From assembly GCA_016869775.1 (NCBI GenBank), contig VGDJ01000062.1:1-6924 (forward strand): a stretch of 6,924 bases of DNA, given 5' to 3'. The stretch comes from Alphaproteobacteria bacterium. GTDB taxonomy: Bacteria > Pseudomonadota > Alphaproteobacteria > Rickettsiales > UBA1997. Shown here piece after piece: positions 5,337-6,924 of the stretch. The notes beneath the pieces were generated by a model, which saw nothing but the letters and a program-made list of their open reading frames with translations, had not been told where the DNA came from and did no database searches. Both the position numbers and the translations under genes were made by a program. Numbering within the stretch: the stretch's first letter is position 1; every line of letters begins with the position of its first letter.

Positions 5337-6666
5337 AATTGAAACCAAAAATAACATTCAAAATTTAACTCCGCGCCAAATCGTTGAAGAACTTAATCGC
5401 TATATTATTGGTCAAGATGAAGCCAAAAAAGCCGTGGCCATTGCTTTACGCAACCGTTTTCGTCGAAAACTTGTCAGTTCCCCACTTCGTGAAGAAATTA
5501 TGCCTAAAAATATTTTGATGATTGGGCCAACCGGCGTAGGCAAAACCGAAGTTGCTCGCCGACTTGCCAAATTGGCCAATGCCCCTTTTATAAAAGTTGA
5601 AGCTACTAAATTTACCGAGGTTGGTTATGTTGGTCGCGACGTTGATTCAATTATTCGCGATCTTCTTGATGTGGCAATCAAAAACAATAAAAACTTAATG
5701 AAAATTGAAGTTCACGAAAAAGCCGAAAAACACGCCAAGAAAAAAATTCTTAAAATTTTAGTTGGTGAAAATGCTCTCGATGAAACTCGTGAAAAATTTT
5801 CAAAAATGCTGGAAAGTGGCGAATTAAATGATCGTGAAATTGAACTCGATATTATCGATAATTCATCAAATGGCATCAATAGTTTCGATATTCCAGGCGG
5901 GCAAATGGGGATGATCAATTTATCAGAAATTATTGGCAAAGCTATTGGCAGTGAAAAAACTAAAAAAGCCCGCATGACCGTTGAAGAAGCTCTCAAAACT
6001 CTTATCGACGAAGAATCTAACAAAATGATCGATGAAGATAAAATTATCAAAAATTCACTTAAAGCTGTTGAAAATGATGGAATTGTTTTCATCGACGAAA
6101 TTGATAAAATATGCGCCCGAGGCAATATAAAAGGCGCCGATGTATCACGCGAAGGAGTTCAACGCGATTTGTTGCCAATTGTCGAAGGTACAACCATCAG
6201 CACCAAATATGGCATTATCAAAACTGATCACATTTTATTTGTTGCTTCGGGAGCATTTCATGTTGCCAAACCCTCTGATTTATTACCTGAACTACAAGGT
6301 CGTTTTCCAATTCGTGTTCAATTAAAATCATTAACTGAAGACGATTTATTGCGCATTTTAACCGAACCAGAATCAAGCTTGATTAAGCAATATAGCGCTC
6401 TAATTGGCGTTGAAAATGTTAATCTAAAATTCACTGATGATGGCATAAAAGAAATGGCAAGAATAGCGTTCAAAGTCAACGGCGAAATAGAAAACATTGG
6501 CGCGCGCAGACTTCACACATTGATCGAAAAAATTTTAGAAGAAATTAGTTTTGAAGCCAGCGACATGAAATCAGGCTCAGAAATTATTATCGACGCCAAT
6601 TATGTCTCATCTCACATCGGCGATTTGTTATCGACCAAAAATGACCTAATGAAATTTGTATTGTAG
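5320..6666 (+). CDS. hslU: ATP-dependent protease ATPase subunit HslU (ClpY)
   Basis: The AAA+ unfoldase of the HslUV protease: hexamers unfold substrates and pass them to the HslV peptidase in the cytoplasm. The 448 residues compare with about 443 in E. coli; the N-terminus carries roughly a dozen extra residues before the conserved TPRQIVEELNRYIIGQ (17-32). Seen in order: Walker A GPTGVGKTE (69-77), pore loop GYVGRDV (102-108), an intact I-domain (about 110-240), Walker B IVFIDEIDKI (255-264), ADVSREGVQRDLLPIVEG (273-290), sensor 1 HILFVASGAFH (304-314), arginine finger in ELQGRFPIRV (324-333) and sensor 2 GARRLH (394-399). The C-terminal NDLMKFVL matches the family tail that inserts between HslV subunits. 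The usual upstream partner hslV is missing; engB and a 40-codon ORF stand there instead. Last gene of the chain. Confidence 0.97.
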   Translation: MKKINKIETKNNIQNLTPRQIVEELNRYIIGQDEAKKAVAIALRNRFRRKLVSSPLREEIMPKNILMIGPTGVGKTEVARRLAKLANAPFIKVEATKFTEVGYVGRDVDSIIRDLLDVAIKNNKNLMKIEVHEKAEKHAKKKILKILVGENALDETREKFSKMLESGELNDREIELDIIDNSSNGINSFDIPGGQMGMINLSEIIGKAIGSEKTKKARMTVEEALKTLIDEESNKMIDEDKIIKNSLKAVENDGIVFIDEIDKICARGNIKGADVSREGVQRDLLPIVEGTTISTKYGIIKTDHILFVASGAFHVAKPSDLLPELQGRFPIRVQLKSLTEDDLLRILTEPESSLIKQYSALIGVENVNLKFTDDGIKEMARIAFKVNGEIENIGARRLHTLIEKILEEISFEASDMKSGSEIIIDANYVSSHIGDLLSTKNDLMKFVL

Positions 6667-6788
6667 TTATCTTGAACAACTTCAACAAAAATGAAATTTT
6701 AAAAAAAATATTGTCTCGAATTAGATTTTTATGTTTTAGAAGTTGAGTTCAAATATTTTATAAATTTCAAATTTCAATTTATCAAATT
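6667..6788. other. AT-rich spacer after hslU
   Basis: This 122-nt spacer lies between the hslU stop and the next start codon. It has no GC-rich hairpin followed by a T-run, so no convincing intrinsic terminator. The only inverted match is TTGAACAACTTC (6672-6683) against GAAGTTGAGTTCAA (6739-6752), which needs a 2-nt bulge and a 55-nt loop and is weak. The rightward chain could read through into the next gene, or stop by another mechanism. Confidence 0.4.
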
Positions 6789-6816
6789 ATGGCAGAAAAT
6801 CAAATTATGGCAGAAA
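6781..6816 (+). repeat. perfect 18-bp tandem duplication spanning a start codon
   Basis: The unit ATCAAATTATGGCAGAAA occurs twice head to tail (6781-6798 and 6799-6816) with no mismatch. Each copy holds ATG GCA GAA with the same eight upstream bases, so two start codons with locally identical context lie 18 nt apart in one frame. A perfect copy of this length suggests a recent duplication or slippage event, since it has not yet diverged. Confidence 0.9.
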
Positions 6817-6924
6817 ATAATCCACTAGAAATTAGTTTATTTCCGACACAAATAACTTTTAAAGGATTACTACAATCACCAATCCAACGAAGATCTGAGC
6901 AATATGCCAGACCTCCTTATGATT
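6789..6924 (+). CDS. hypothetical protein, N-terminal fragment cut by window
   Basis: An open frame from the ATG at 6789 runs 45 codons to the edge of the window without a stop. The visible product is hydrophilic: the repeated MAENQIMAEN, then PLEISLFPTQITFKG and a basic, aromatic stretch containing RRSEQYARPPYD. There is no signal peptide or membrane segment in this part. I do not recognise a family. The second ATG at 6807, in the other repeat copy, is an equally good start and would remove six residues. It is on the same strand as the hslU chain, 122 nt downstream. Coding is supported only by the open frame and by a residue mix less dominated by Lys, Asn and Ile than random AT-rich translation. 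Confidence 0.5.
   Translation, partial: MAENQIMAENNPLEISLFPTQITFKGLLQSPIQRRSEQYARPPYD

Noticed and set aside
5712..6125. Minus-strand open frame of 137 codons inside hslU
   Set aside because: Antisense shadow of the HslU I-domain and Walker B region; its serine/isoleucine-rich product mirrors the coding composition of hslU.
6672..6752. Inverted match TTGAACAACTTC / GAAGTTGAGTTCAA as a terminator after hslU
   Set aside because: The arms are 55 nt apart, need a 2-nt bulge, are AT-rich and are not followed by a T-run; a stable intrinsic terminator is unlikely.
1..6924. CRISPR array, insertion sequence, prophage or toxin-antitoxin module
   Set aside because: No regularly spaced repeats, no transposase or integrase motifs, no terminal inverted repeats around any gene, and no recognisable toxin-antitoxin pair. 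The tRNA-Lys has no visible integrase or duplicated 3' end nearby.

Overview
The window comes from a strongly AT-rich Gram-negative bacterium, most likely an alphaproteobacterium of a reduced or host-associated type. The evidence for this is the protein set: an alphaproteobacterial-style DUF299 PPDK regulator, an NtrC-like response regulator, a KDO-activating enzyme (so an LPS outer membrane), EngB and HslU. Intergenic space is small, genes overlap, and no clear Shine-Dalgarno sequences are visible. The exact lineage cannot be fixed from the sequence alone.

Left part, minus strand: tRNA-Lys(UUU) with an encoded CCA end (2033-2108), then the pyruvate,phosphate dikinase regulatory protein (1050-1877), then 27 nt later a receiver-AAA+ response regulator that runs off the left edge (1-1022). 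The regulator keeps its receiver phosphorylation site and the Walker A lysine. Its sigma54-contacting GAFTGA loop and its Walker B acidic pair are replaced, so it is probably no longer an ordinary sigma54 activator.

Middle: a 367-nt AT-rich divergent intergenic region (2109-2475) separates the two transcription directions. It holds short direct and inverted repeats and a questionable 37-codon hydrophobic ORF.

Right part, plus strand: one very compact gene chain, kdsB - rimB-like retropepsin - rimK - engB - a 40-codon single-membrane-segment ORF - hslU (2476-6666). Successive junctions are a 14-nt overlap, a 1-nt gap, a 14-nt overlap, a 4-nt overlap and a 17-nt overlap, so co-transcription and translational coupling are likely. 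The chain mixes envelope synthesis (CMP-KDO), ribosome modification and assembly (RimK/RimB acting on S6 in other bacteria; EngB on the large subunit) and protein quality control (HslU). No hslV lies beside hslU, although HslU keeps the C-terminal tail that docks into HslV.

Right edge: after 122 nt of AT-rich spacer, an unrecognised gene starts (6789 onward, cut by the window). Its start codon lies in a perfect 18-bp tandem duplication, giving two equivalent start sites. The less expected points are the degenerate AAA+ regulator, the small membrane ORF coupled to engB and hslU, and the RimB/RimK pair without RimA.
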